A stretch of DNA of 64,000 nucleotides from Ceratopteris richardii (taxonomy: Eukaryota > Streptophyta > Polypodiopsida > Polypodiales > Pteridaceae): assembly GCA_020310875.1 (NCBI GenBank), contig CM035408.1, positions 148,041,407 through 148,105,406 of the forward strand, given 5' to 3'. A program made the position numbers and the translations under genes. The notes beneath the pieces were generated by a model, which saw only the letters and a program-made list of their open reading frames with translations, searched no databases and was not told where the DNA came from. Positions 34,584 through 45,578 of the stretch are shown here, in pieces. Position 1 is the first letter of the stretch. Each line of letters begins with the position of its first letter.

Positions 34584-35523
34584 TGTTAGTCGGTCGCCGG
34601 AGTGGGATAGATGTAATGACTACCAGATGTAATGGAGTTTTGCGAAACACGCGCGAAAAGTTGGTACGTGCACGCATCTTGTAAATCTATATAAAGAAAT
34701 GTAAGGAGAATGGTCAGAGAGACGTCTTTTCTGGAATTGCCAGATTGTTCGCCTTAACATTTGTGAGATTGGTGTTTACACTGTTCTGAAGTTCTGAGTA
34801 CTGTTAGTGTTGAGTTCTGCATCGTCTGCTTATACTGTAATTCACTGTAACGGGTAGTTGAATGACGGAATCTTGTGTGTCTGATTGTTGTCAACGTATT
34901 GTATTGCTGTGTGTTCTTCAGTTATTCTCGTACTCTCAGTCGTGTTGAGTAGTTATATTACCGTATGAGTTGAATAGTTAACCTGATGCACTGTTGAGTA
35001 TGTTCTGTTTGTTTTACTGAACTCATTGCATTCGGTGACGATGATGAACTATTGCTTTTGGTAAACGTAAACCTTTTATTTGAGATCACTGGAAAGTGTT
35101 GTGACGAGTGAATCTATCAGCTATCGTATTCACTCTGGTTGATTTATTACATACTAGTGAATCTATAGAATGGATTACTACTCTGTTCCAATAGTAGGTT
35201 AGTCTGGAGAATTTCGGTATGTAGGAGTATAGAAACCAAATATTGCCTAATTACTGCCAGTAACTGAGCTAAGACGAGTAGTCATTCTTTTGACGTTGTA
35301 ATGAAGATTTGGGAAATAAGTACAGGGCCTCTGTCTAACAGACCCCTACCACTCCCAAGAACCCACGTTGGTCTGGTAACACCTTTCGGTAATGATACTT
35401 AAAGTTTAACATGTTTTACGATGAATCACTGTTTCACGGTTAACATTCCTGTTTTACGTTTAACATTTGTTCGGTAACGATTTCGGCGATTCAGTAACAC
35501 ATCATACGGTTAACACTTTAACA
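34584..35523 (+). repeat. 3' LTR of K element
   Basis: 940 bp, TGTTAGTCGG...TTTAACA. It differs from the 5' LTR by scattered transitions and short indels (for example extra bases near 34870). Confidence 0.92.
34688..34695 (+). promoter_or_regulatory. TATA box in K 3' LTR
   Basis: TATATAAA, same context as 20390-20397. Confidence 0.55.
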
Positions 35524-36537
35524 TTTTGATGGACAAATTTTGAAGGACAGATTTTGAGGGTCAAATTTGAAGGACAAATTTTGAGGGATGAAAAATGATA
35601 CCGAGGATGAATTTTGAGGGCTGAATTTTGAGGGATGAATTTTGAGGGCTGAATTTTGAGGGATGAAATTTTGAGGGACAAATTTTGAGGGATGAAAAAT
35701 GATGCCGAGGATGAATTTTGAGAGACAAATTTTGAGGGCTGAATTTTGAGGGATGAACTTTGAGGGCTGAATTTTGAGGGATGAAATTTTGAGGATTGAA
35801 AAATGATGCCAAGGATGAATTTTAAGGGACAAATTTTGAGGGCTGAATTTTGAAAGGCTGAATTTTGAAGGGTGAATTTTGGAGGGCTGAATTTCGAAGG
35901 CTGAATTTGGAGGGCTGAATTTTGAAGGCTGAATTTTAGAGGGCTGCATTTTGAAGGCTGAATTTTGAAAGGCTGAATTTGGAGGGCTGAATTTTGAAGG
36001 CTGAATTTTGGAGGTCTGAATTTTGAAGGCTAAATTTGGAGGCCTGAATTTTGAAGGCTGAATTTTAGAGGGCTGAATTTTGAAGGCTGAATTTGGAGGG
36101 CTGAATTTGGAGGGCTGAATTTTGAAGGTTGAATTTGGAGGGCTGAATTTTGAAAGGCTGAATTTGGAGGGCTGAATTTTGAAGGCTGAATTTGGAGGGC
36201 TAAATTTTGAAAGGATGAATTTGGGGGGCTGAATTTTGAAGGCTAAATTTTGGAGGGCTGAATTTTGAAGGCTAAATTTGGAGGGCTGAATTTTGAAGGC
36301 TGAATTTTATAGGGCTAAATTTGAAGGCTGAATTTGGAGGGCTGAATTTTGAAAGGCTAAATTTGGAGTGCTGAATTTTGAAGAATGAACTTTTTCGACC
36401 CGACAAAGATGAAATGAGGGCAAATCTCAAGCAGTGAACTCTCAAGGATGAAAAGAAGTGGTGCTAGAACGAATTTTTTATTTTTATTTTTTTTTGGGGG
36501 CCTACATACACCCAAGATGAAATCTTGCTTTATTACA
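35524..36537 (-). repeat. Family S LTR, inner copy, satellite-bearing proximal part
   Basis: On the minus strand the LTR starts TGTAATAAAGCAAG at 36537, next to a G-rich polypurine tract (gatgtgggggac). From about 36380 to 35524 it consists of short tandem units. One type is ggctgaattttgaa alternating with ggctgaatttggag, about 13-16 bp each; the other is ggacaaattttgag and ggatgaattttgag. The latter are organised into higher-order units marked by gatgaaaaatgat at about 35588, 35691 and 35794 (period about 103 bp). The K element interrupts the array. Confidence 0.85.
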
Positions 36538-36700
36538 GTCCCCCACATCAAGATGTTGCACCGTCTCGGTGCAATTCTTCAATATTGGCTTAATTTCTAA
36601 GAACAAAATTAGAATTGTCTATGGGCAAAACAAGCTGAAATAAGAACTAGGGTATATACAATGACTGTTTTTTTTTAAATATTTCAAGTTAGATAAGTCT
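36538..36700 (-). other. Polypurine tract and 3' untranslated part, S2
   Basis: Minus strand gatgtgggggactg immediately precedes the LTR. The rest, between the integrase stop and the tract, has no coding signal. Confidence 0.65.
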
Positions 36701-37530
36701 TTACCCTAGATAATCCTTCACCCTCGAGATGTTGATCAGAGGCAAATTCTCACCTTGTAGGTCCTCTACTTGTACTGCTCCTTGTTGAAATATCCTCAGC
36801 ACTTTGTATGGTCCTAACAATTTTGGTGCCAATTTAGTAGGTACGGATGGAATTTGATATACCAACACTAGAGATCCCTCTTCCACCTTATTGGTCCTTA
36901 AGTGTCTATCATGAATGTGGTTCCTTTCTTCCTGCTTTTCCTGCAGCATCTTCATAGCTGTTTCCCTCTATTCCTCCAATGCTACCAATCTTCTAATGTG
37001 AGGGTCAACATCGATTCTTTTTGCTTCAATTTCTTTTTTGATGATGAATTCGAAAGGGGCTAATGCCTCTTTCCCATAGACTAGAAGAAATGGGCTCTCT
37101 CCCATGGTGCCCCTTCTCATTGTTCGGAAAGCCCATATTGCACCAATGAGGGCTTGTGGCCATGAACTGTGATGATCAAAGGCTAAATTGTGTAGTAATC
37201 CAATCAAAATTTTGTTAGAACTTTCTGCCTGCCCATTTGCTCTCAGGTAGTATGCACAAAATTTCTTATGGAAGATCTTGTACCTGTCAAAGGTTATTTG
37301 CAACAATAGGTTTACAAAGTGCGTGCCCCTATCACTGGGGACTTCAAGTGGGCAGCCAAATCTTGAGAATATTCTTTTATACATAAACTTGGCTATTGTA
37401 GTGGAAGTACAATCAGTAGTAGCTTTAGCTTCTACCCACTTAGTAGAATAACATGTGGCCATCAAGATATACTTCTTACCACTAGGTTGACCAGTTGGGC
37501 TGATTGTTCCAATGAAATCAAGACCCCATC
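36701..37530 (-). pseudogene. Integrase core and C-terminus, S2
   Basis: WGLDFIG with the first catalytic Asp lies at about 37515-37530, just after a TGA. The core continues with KWVEAKATTDCT, SDRGTHFVN (second Asp) and RANGQAESSNK (catalytic Glu intact). The C-terminal domain includes TNKVEEGSLVLVYQ and LGPYKVLRIFQQGAVQVEDL, ending at 36701. A frame break near 36960 separates the core from the C-terminal domain. Two TGA codons near 37540-37552 lie where S1 has tryptophan. Confidence 0.9.
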
Positions 37531-37543
37531 ATTCGAAAGGTAG

Positions 37544-38593
37544 TCATCTAATGGAGATTACTAATGGTTGAAAATTCAGTCTACTAGGCTTGGGAGCATA
37601 TCTCTGGCAGATATCACATCCTTTGGAAAACTTGATAACATCTTTGTAAACATGAGGCCACCATAATCCCCTGTGGATAATTTTGTGAGCCAAATCATCT
37701 CCTTTGAGATGCCCTTCACTGTGTGTTGCTTCAAGGAGAGAATTCACCTCTTTTGGATAAACACATTTTCTCAAGATACCGTCATGACAATATTTATACA
37801 AATGGCCATTTATAAGCGAATATGCTTTGGCTTTGAAGAGTAATCTCGTCTTCTCTAATGGCTTTATGCTCTCAGGGAATTTTCCAGAAGTGAGAAAATG
37901 CAAAATTTCATCATACCACTGAGTTTGAGTCTCTATCGCGAAGAGACTACTATCTACAAGTTCATCATTAATACCTGTCGCCTTTTCGCTCATAGCCGTC
38001 CTTGACACCTGATCTGCCATGTAGTGTTCTTTTCTTGGCCTAATATGAATCTCAAAATCATACTCTTGAAACAGTAGTACCCAATGCCAAATCCTTCCAG
38101 CTACTCTAGGCTTATTAATTAAGTATTTGAGGGGCTGATGGTCAGATATGACAATGAAATGCACACCTAGAAGGTAGTGCCTAAACTTTTGGAGTGCGAA
38201 AACAATAGCCAAACCTTCCCTTTCCGTAGTGCTGTAACTTCTTTCTGCTCTGTTAAGCAGTCTGCTAACATGAGCTATAGGTTGATCCACCTTGGGCACC
38301 TTGGGCATGGAGGGTTGAGCCAAAACTGCTCCTACTACATGAAGACTAGCATCTATATGCACATGAAACTCTACTGACCAGTTAGGAACAGTTAAGAGTG
38401 GAGCAGTACATAGCCTCAAATTTCGTTCACAAAATGCCTTTTCGATCTCACGACTCCAAGAGAAAGGAATCTTCTTACTCGTAAGCCTTAACAGAGGCTT
38501 AGCTATTTCTAAATACATCCGTATAAATCTCCTATGGTAGCCTGCATGGGCTAAAAATCTTTGTACTTCCTTAGGAGTCCGTGGAATGGGCAT
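37544..38593 (-). pseudogene. RT thumb, RNase H and integrase zinc region, S2
   Basis: A 349-residue open frame: PRTPKEVQRFLAHAGYHRRF (RT connection), FHVHIDASLHVVGAVL, STTEREGLAIVFALQ and VISDHQPLKYLI (RNase H acidic residues), RPRKEHYMADQVSR, then the integrase H2C2 segment HSEGHLKGDDLAHKI...CDICQRYAPKP. The frame is cut from RT by a stop near 38630. The equivalent S1 segment is inverted at 52583-53875. Confidence 0.92.
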
Positions 38594-39430
38594 GGAAAGG
38601 ATAGCAGTGATCTTTGTTGGATCTACAGTTTACCCATTTGCAGATACGATGTGACCAAGGAGAGTGCCTTTAGTGACCAAAAAATGACATTTAGCAGGAT
38701 TCAACTTCAAACCTATTTTGAGACATTGCTCAAAGATTTCCTTCAGATTTTCCAAGTGATCGTGAAAATCTTGGACTACTGCTCTTCTATATGTGCCTGA
38801 GAACATTGAAAAGTCATCCATAAAAATGCCCAAAAAAGTTGTCAACCATTTCCCTAGTATCAAATACACTGTTCTATTAAATGAGGCACGTGCATTTCGC
38901 AGCCCAAAAGCCATGCGTGTATACACATAAGTGCCCCATGGAGTGACAAAAGCATTTTTGTCTCTATCATTAGGATGAATTAATATTTGGTTGTAGCCAC
39001 TGAAACCATCAAGAAAACTGTACAAAGTGTGATCGGCTACTTCTTCTAATACTTGTTCTGTGAAAGGTTGAGGGAAGCCATCTTGAACAGTTACCTTATT
39101 TAAAGCACGAAAATCGATGCATATTCTTATTTCTTTGCTATTTTTCTTGGGTACAAGAAACATAGATGAAAGCCACCTTGAATGTTCTACTGGAACAATA
39201 ATACCTGCTTCCTCAAGTTTTGTGATTTCGAGTTTTACTGCCTCTGCATATTTTGGATTGAGTCGATATTGCCTTCTTCTTGCAGGTGCAACTCCCTCTA
39301 CTAGGGGTATTCGATGTAATCCAAGCTCCTCTGGAATCACTGTTAGACCCTTGTAGGACCATGCAAAGACATTTTTATAGGAGAAAAGGAGAGAAGTTAC
39401 CCTCTGTTGTAGAAAGGGATAGTGCCACAA
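38594..39430 (-). pseudogene. Reverse transcriptase, S2
   Basis: It starts with the pre-RT block WHYPFLQQRVTSLLFSYKNV, then FAWSYKGLTVIPEELGLHRI, the fingers (YRLNPKYAEAVKLEI), IRICIDFRALNKV, SFLDGFSGYNQI and catalytic IFMDDFSMFS (about 38808-38830). It ends at a stop after GHIVSANG. It is open for 266 residues. Gypsy-type polymerase synthesising element cDNA in virus-like particles. Confidence 0.93.
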
Positions 39431-40339
39431 CTAGGAGGCTAAGTGGACTATTTGAGGATTTCCTTCATCTCCCATGTTCACTTCTCGAACTAGCAATTCA
39501 GGACTCGTCTCTCTTGAAAAAGCATCTGCACTGTGAGTAGGGTTGGAATTCACCTTATGTTCCACAATATGTTGCTTGATCCATCCTTGAGGAATTTCTG
39601 AAAACGGAAGGTCTTCTCTGCTCTCAGGCTCAAAATTAAACCTTTGAGACTCAAAATTAGCCTCCTCCAAGGCTTCTTCAATTTTGTCATTTTTATGCTT
39701 TTCTGCCCTTTTGCAAAACTCTGTAGTGGTGCATCCTCGCAAAATCGGCCCATTTTGATCCAATGGACCAATTTGGTCCGATGGCCCAATTCGACTATTT
39801 GGGCCCCTTGAAGAGACTAACTCACTTCCCGCTACTTTTCACTCTCTTCCGGCTAATTTTTGACCACCAAGAACATTTTCTGAAAAATGCCCAAATTTTA
39901 TCTCCAAAGGTTCTTTTGATGGCCCAATTTGACTATTTGGGCCCCCCGAAGATACTAACTCACTTTCTGCTACTTTTTGATCACCAAGACCATTTTGTGA
40001 AAAATGCCCAAATTTGATCTCCAAAGGCTCTTTAATTTGATCTGATTGCCCAATTTGACTTTTTGATCCTCCCAAAGATACTAACTCAGTTTCTGCTACT
40101 TTTTTTACCACCAAGACCATTTTGTGAAAAATGGCCAAATTTGACCTCCAAAGGCTCTTTAATTTGGTATGATGGCCCAATTTGACTATTTGGGCCTCGT
40201 GAAGATACTAACTCACTTTCTGCTACTTTATGACCACCAAGACTATTTTGTGAAAAATGGCCAAATTTGATCTCCAAAGGCTCTTTCTTCACCTCGGTCT
40301 CTGTTTTCCTACAAGGACTCACTTTTTCTCCTTTGTGAG
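39431..40339 (-). repeat. Protease-RT spacer with coding minisatellite, S2
   Basis: Units of KFGHFSQNGLGGQK and ESELVSSGGPNSQIGPSDQI in about five degenerate copies (repeats of caaatttgatctccaaagg near 39893, 40011, 40137 and 40264). Then comes a charged segment AEKHKNDKIEEALEEANFES, leading to RT. Copia-2 inserted at its upstream edge, at tgatt (40340-40344). Confidence 0.8.
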
Positions 40340-40344
40340 TGATT

Positions 40345-41423
40345 TGTGAAGAGAGATGGTGGATGCAGTCCAAAGATGAGTAGGTGCTGCTACAACCAGC
40401 TTCACACCAGCCAACTGAGACTTCAGAGTTGATTAGTAGACCCTTTAAGCTTCCTAAATCCACCAAAATATCAGCCAAGTACTTTGGAACATGTATCCCA
40501 AAAGTTTAAGTCAAGACAGACTAGTTGCGAAATGACTAGCTCCCAAAACTTGCTATTTTTGGACATACACCTGCTGGAAACAATGAACAGTGCTCTCAAC
40601 CTGGTAGGAATTAGAAAAATTCCTTTTGGGCATAGAAAGTAGACTTAACAAGCTTGCTATTCCAAGTTAAAACACTTCAAATGATGGACTGAGCACTGAG
40701 AACAAGATTTATCAATTTCTGGAACATGCCCACCATTCTCGGGGCTTTGCAGAGATAGACTAGTGAGAAGTAAAATGCAGATATCTCCAAAACTATAACT
40801 TCAATGACCTTGAACATTGATATGCAGAAAGTAGACAGTAAGAGCTATCCAACGCATGTTAAATCACTGAAAAAGGATCAGTACAACTCGAGATAGGACC
40901 TTCTGAAGGTACTGCTCTGAGTGAGTATAGCAGAGAACAAAACAAAGAAGTGAATGATGATAAATGTATAGATTCACATATGATTACAACCACATTGGCA
41001 ATGAATCTTTGCACAATGGGAGTAGAATGATAGAGCTATGGAGTAAGCTCTTCAATCTCTACAAAATGACATGAAGTGGTCACGTACAAGGCTTGCTAAT
41101 CGCCTCTTCCTTCTTGCTCTTTTTATAGCGATTCTTGGAGGGAGTTTTGAATTCGAATTCAAATTGTTCCACCTAAAAGTGATCCCCAAAGTTAGGAGAG
41201 ATTCCCTCAGCTCTAAATTTTGTGGTTTTAGGTAGTTAGAGCCACGAATTTGCTTTTACATTATGGATGAGGTAAGCCATTCTTTTCCTTTTTTCTTTTT
41301 CCATTTACAAGAGATAAAATGTACTCTTTTACAAGAGGTGTTCACATGACTACTCATGTGACTTACAAATGAGGATAATATCAAGCATATCAAGCATGTA
41401 GGCTTGGGTAAAATGCACCAACA
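40345..41423 (-). repeat. 3' LTR of Copia-2
   Basis: 1,079 bp. It abuts a minus-strand polypurine tract (gcttgagggggagc, 41424-41437). A minus-strand TATAAAAAG lies at 41119-41127. Confidence 0.94.
41119..41127 (-). promoter_or_regulatory. TATA box, Copia-2 3' LTR
   Basis: Minus strand TATAAAAAG, matching 46353-46361 in the 5' LTR. Confidence 0.55.
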
Positions 41424-41437
41424 GCTCCCCCTCAAGC
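41424..41437 (-). other. Polypurine tract of Copia-2
   Basis: gcttgagggggagc on the minus strand, directly next to the LTR. Confidence 0.85.
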
Positions 41438-41483
41438 CTAACATGCTTGGCCTCCAAATAAGTCTTCAATTGTCCTTGATTTC

Positions 41484-44235
41484 CTACAAGCCAATCATCA
41501 ACTTGAATCTACTTAATTTTGTACCATCAAGAGCTTTAGTCAACATGTCGGCACATTGCATATCTGTAGAGACATAGGATAGTTGAATATCCTTGCTCAA
41601 TAGCTTCTCCCTTACGTAATGGTATCCAAGATCTGTGTACAAAGACTTTACCCACATGATTTCTTGAGTTGCATTAGCCAAACCTCTATATTCGGCTTCA
41701 GTAGAAGATAATGCCACGGTTGGTTGCTTCTTCGATGACCAAGAAATGATTTTTGAACCTGCTAATGATATATGTCCTGATGTGCTTCTTCTATCATCTT
41801 TAGATCCGGCCCAATCTGCATCTGAGTAGACCTTTAGCTCAATATCTGAAGTATATGAATAAAACAAACCTTCATTCATGGTCCCCTTTAGGTACTTGAG
41901 GACTCTCTTGGCCGCTTCCATATGTGGTCTTCTCGGCTTATGCATAAACTGACTCAATATGCTAACACTATAGCATATATCCACCCTTGTGAGTGTAGCA
42001 TAGTTCAAACTTCCAACCAAGCTTTGATAGCTTGTGATGTCTTCAACTGGCTCTCCTTCATAAGCACTAAGCTTATGATTTTGCTCCATAGGTGTACCTG
42101 CACACTTGGTATTTTCCATCTTGAACTTGACGATCATGTCATGGACATACTTCCTTTGTGTGATGTATATACCTGAATCTGTGTAGATCAACTCCAATCC
42201 AAGAAAATAAGTGAGTGGTCCGAGGTCACTTATTTTGAATTCCTCCTTCATTTGACTCTTTACCTGTTTGATTCCTTCAAGATCATTGCCTGTGATAATA
42301 ATATCATCAACATACACACATAAATAGATCACTTCAGATCCATTCCTCTTTATGAAAAAAGAGGTATCCGCCTTGCTAGCTTTGAATCCTTGGTCCTGCA
42401 AATAAGTCACCAATCTGAAATTCCAAGCTCTTGGAGCTTGCTTCAATCCATACAAAGCTTTCTTTAGTTTGCATACATAGTTAGGATGATGTGCATCCTC
42501 ATATCCAGGAGGTTGTGCCATATACACTTCCTCAGAAATTCATCCATTCAAGAAAGCATTCTTTACATCAAGTTGATAAAGATTCCAATTTCTAGATGCA
42601 GCAAGACTAATGAGAACCCTAATTGTAGAAATTTTTGCAATAGGAGAGAAAGTCTCCTCATAATCAATACCATGGGTTTGAGCAAACCCTTTAGCAACTA
42701 ACCTTGCTTTATGTCTATTTATACTTCCATCTGGATTCCTCTTGATTTTTTAATCCATCGAGATCCGATTATCTTCATAGATGGCTTGTTAGGTACAAGC
42801 TCCCAAGTGTCATTCTCCTTCAAGGCTTCCATTTCTTCATCCATTGCATCTCTCCAAGCTTTCTTGCTTTGTGCTTCTTCAAATGTGGTAGGTTCTTCAT
42901 TGGTTGAATCATTTGCAATGTAGATTGAGTGCTTCGTGACCAAAGAAGTATCATAACCAAACCTCTCTGGTTTCTTCTTCTCCCTCGAAGACCTTCTAAG
43001 TGGTTGATGTGAGCTCTCGGGTCCATATGTAGCATCCTGCATCTTTGCTTTTCCTTTGTTCTTCCGTAGCTTTAGTCTTTCCAAGTCTTCTAGGTAAATC
43101 TCCGAATCACTTTCTTCAATCTGCTTTAGCTCCTTTGGTTGAAGTGATGGAAAATCTTCATCCAAGTCATATGGCAGCTTCACTTTCCTGTCATCATCAA
43201 ACCATGATTTGTTTTCATCAAAAATTACATCTCTACTCACAGAAAATCCTTTATTGGTTGGAGTGTACAATCTATATCCTTTTTGGTTTTGGTCATAACA
43301 AAAAAATATGCACTTCTCTGCCTTGCGATCCAATTTCCCTCTTACTTGAGAAGGAATGTGAGCATAGGCTAAGCATCCAAAGATTTTGCAATGCTCTAGA
43401 CTAGGTCTTCTTCCATTCCACACTCCATATGGAGTGGTTCCATCTAGTGACTTAGATGGAAGTCTATTTATGAGATATGTGGCTGTAGACACAGCCTCTG
43501 CCCATAGGTAGTTCGGCAATCCCTTTTCGTTGAGCATGGACCTTGCAGCTTCGACAATAGCTCTGTTCCTCCTCTCTGCTACACCATTGAGTTCGGGTGT
43601 ATACCTTGTAGTGACTTCCCTTTTAATGCCTCTTTCATGCAAGAAGGCATCAAATTCAGAAGAGAAGTATTCTCCTCCACCATCTGATATGAGTCTTTTT
43701 AAAGTCCTACCTGTTTGGTTTTCAACAAGAGCAATATACTTCTTAAAGCAATTAAACACTTCATCCTTGTGCTTCATGAAAAACAGAATGGTCCACCTGC
43801 TACAATCATCTATGAAAGACACATAATATCTTGAGCCTGATATAGATGGCTCCTTGCTTGGACCCCACACATCCGTGTGCACTAGATCCAAAGGATTTTG
43901 ATACATATATCCTTTCTTATTGAAAGGTTGTCTATGAGCCTTGCCGAGTTGACAAGCTTCACACTTATAAATCATGTGTTGCCTTCTGATATACCAAGTA
44001 CACTTTGGTCCCTGCAAATTTGTTTGAGTGTCCTCTCACCAATGTGAGCAAGCCTTTTGTGCCATATCTCCAACTCTGTAAGAGTTTGAGATCCATAGCT
44101 AAACAAAGCTATGTTCTTTGTATCTTCCACTTCAAAAGTGAAAAGCTTTCCTGTCTTTTCTCCTTTGGCAATCCTTCGAAAGCCTTGCCTTGGGTCTTCA
44201 ACATATGCTCCAAATCGGTTGAATCTAACCTGCAA
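41484..44235 (-). pseudogene. pol of Copia-2 (integrase, RT, RNase H)
   Basis: After the gag-protease frame the order is GAG-pre-integrase (IWHKRLAHIGERTL), a frameshift near 43975-44017, then zinc and integrase core (CEACQLGKAHRQPF, VHTDVWGP, SDGGGEYFSSEF, ELNGVAERRNR). The extension has GCLAYAHIPSQVRGKLDRKA, and RT starts near 42830. A frameshift in the A-run near 42745 and a TGA near 42540 precede RT motifs MYMAQPPGYE and YVDDIIITG (near 42310). RNase H has YSDADWAGSKDDRRS and ALSSTEAEYR; the frame ends at 41484. Catalytic motifs are intact apart from the frame breaks. Confidence 0.94.
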
Positions 44236-45552
44236 TCATTTTTCAACAATCTTTCCAACACTTATTAAATTTTTGGTAATTGTAGGGACATACAAGACTT
44301 TGCTTAAGAGGTTCATATTCCCATCTGATGTCTTCACATTACCTATCTTCTCCACTGAGTGCTTTGTGTCATCTCCTGTCTTCACTTCATGCTTGTTATG
44401 AGGATCTTCCAAATCAGAAAGTAAAGCCACATTTCCTGCTACATGGTTCGAGCATCCCGAATCAATGTAAAATATGTGATCATAATCCTTACCCTTCTTC
44501 GCTGATAAATTCATAATCAATAATGAATCTTCTTGACCTTGGTCCTCTGCATAGTTATTGTAATCTCTTCTTCCTCTATGGCCACTTTGATAGTTGTTGT
44601 TGTTGTAGTAGTTGTTGTTGTTGTAGCCTCCATTGTATCTACCTCTATTTGATCCATAGCCACCTCTATTGAATCCTCTTCCTCTTGAGTTCCTCGGGTT
44701 CCTGAAACATTCTTCAGTAGTATGGTTAGATAAGCCACATATGTTGCAAGGTTGAGATGATTGGAATCTCCCCCTGCCTTGCTTTCCACCTCTGCCTCTT
44801 CCTCTAGCTCTTCCTCTACCTGCAAAGTTTGCTTGGAAAGAGCTTCCTTCATCTTCATTCATCCTATTCTTTGACTTGTCCTTGACCTTAGCTTTATCAG
44901 AATATAAGGCAGAAGTTTGATTACCTCTTGAGGACTCACCACCTTTGCTAATCTTTGCTTCATGAGTGAAGAGTTGGCCCATGAGTGTGTTGAGGTCGGG
45001 TACATGCATATCCATGTATAAATCCATGGCTGTTGTGAATGACTCCCACTTGTCGTCTGCTTTGATTCCATTCATGATTTGTCTTATGATTTGCTCCTCT
45101 TCAATTACCTCTCCAATGCTTCCAAGTTGGTCGGAAATCTCCTTCATCTTTGTGACATAATCAGTCACATTTTGCTTCGTGCTTTTCTTCATTGTTGTGA
45201 ACTCCATCCACAATTGGTTCTTCCTTGGTCGAGTGTTGGAAGAGAAGAAAGAAGCAAGTGCATTCAAGGTCTCTCTTGATGTCTTGCATCCCTTGACATG
45301 AGGTAAAAGAAAATCAGATATTGAGTTTAGAATATAGGACCTTGCAAGTGCATCCTTCGAACACCAATTCGAAAGTCCTTCCACTTCTTCATGTGATGGT
45401 TGCCCTTTGTTCCTCATGGTTGGCATTGCTTCATCTCCGGATATGAATCCATATAGATTCCTCCCTTGAAGGTAAGCCTCCATCCTTAGAGACCATGCCG
45501 CGTAGTTTTTTCGATCCAATTTGTCAATTGTTGATGGAAATCCATCTCCCAT
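44236..45552 (-). CDS. gag and protease of Copia-2
   Basis: Open for 438 residues from ATG at 45552 (MGDGFPSTIDKLDRKNYAAW). It has a UBN2-type gag domain, then an R/G-rich RNA-binding segment with a CCHC knuckle CNICGLSNHTTEEC, an N/Y-rich patch (NNNNYYNNNNYQ near 44600), and the protease active site FYIDSGCSNHVAG. It ends at a TGA where related elements normally continue into pol (GKIVEK-stop-LQVRF). Expected roles are particle formation and polyprotein processing. This is the best-preserved gag in the window. Confidence 0.9.
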   Translation of the reverse strand: MGDGFPSTIDKLDRKNYAAWSLRMEAYLQGRNLYGFISGDEAMPTMRNKGQPSHEEVEGLSNWCSKDALARSYILNSISDFLLPHVKGCKTSRETLNALASFFSSNTRPRKNQLWMEFTTMKKSTKQNVTDYVTKMKEISDQLGSIGEVIEEEQIIRQIMNGIKADDKWESFTTAMDLYMDMHVPDLNTLMGQLFTHEAKISKGGESSRGNQTSALYSDKAKVKDKSKNRMNEDEGSSFQANFAGRGRARGRGRGGKQGRGRFQSSQPCNICGLSNHTTEECFRNPRNSRGRGFNRGGYGSNRGRYNGGYNNNNYYNNNNYQSGHRGRRDYNNYAEDQGQEDSLLIMNLSAKKGKDYDHIFYIDSGCSNHVAGNVALLSDLEDPHNKHEVKTGDDTKHSVEKIGNVKTSDGNMNLLSKVLYVPTITKNLISVGKIVEK

Positions 45553-45565
45553 GTTGCTAGACTAT

Positions 45566-45577
45566 GCTCTGATACCA
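45566..45577 (-). other. Primer-binding site of Copia-2
   Basis: Minus strand TGGTATCAGAGC, initiator tRNA-Met complement, one base from the LTR. Confidence 0.94.
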
Positions 45578-45578
45578 C

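Larger units (their letters stand above)
20286..35523 (+). mobile_element. Family K gypsy retrotransposon, complete, with nested Copia-1
   Basis: LTRs of 937 and 940 bp (20286-21222, 34584-35523) begin TGTTAGTCGG and end TTTAACA. The internal order is primer site, gag, protease, RT, RNase H, integrase, extra 3' ORF. It sits inside an S-family LTR satellite: the flanks are aaggacaaatttt on the left and ttttgatggacaaatttt on the right, with a 4-bp target duplication (tttt). Copia-1 splits its gag. Frameshifts, stops and a substituted integrase catalytic residue make it defective. Confidence 0.92.
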
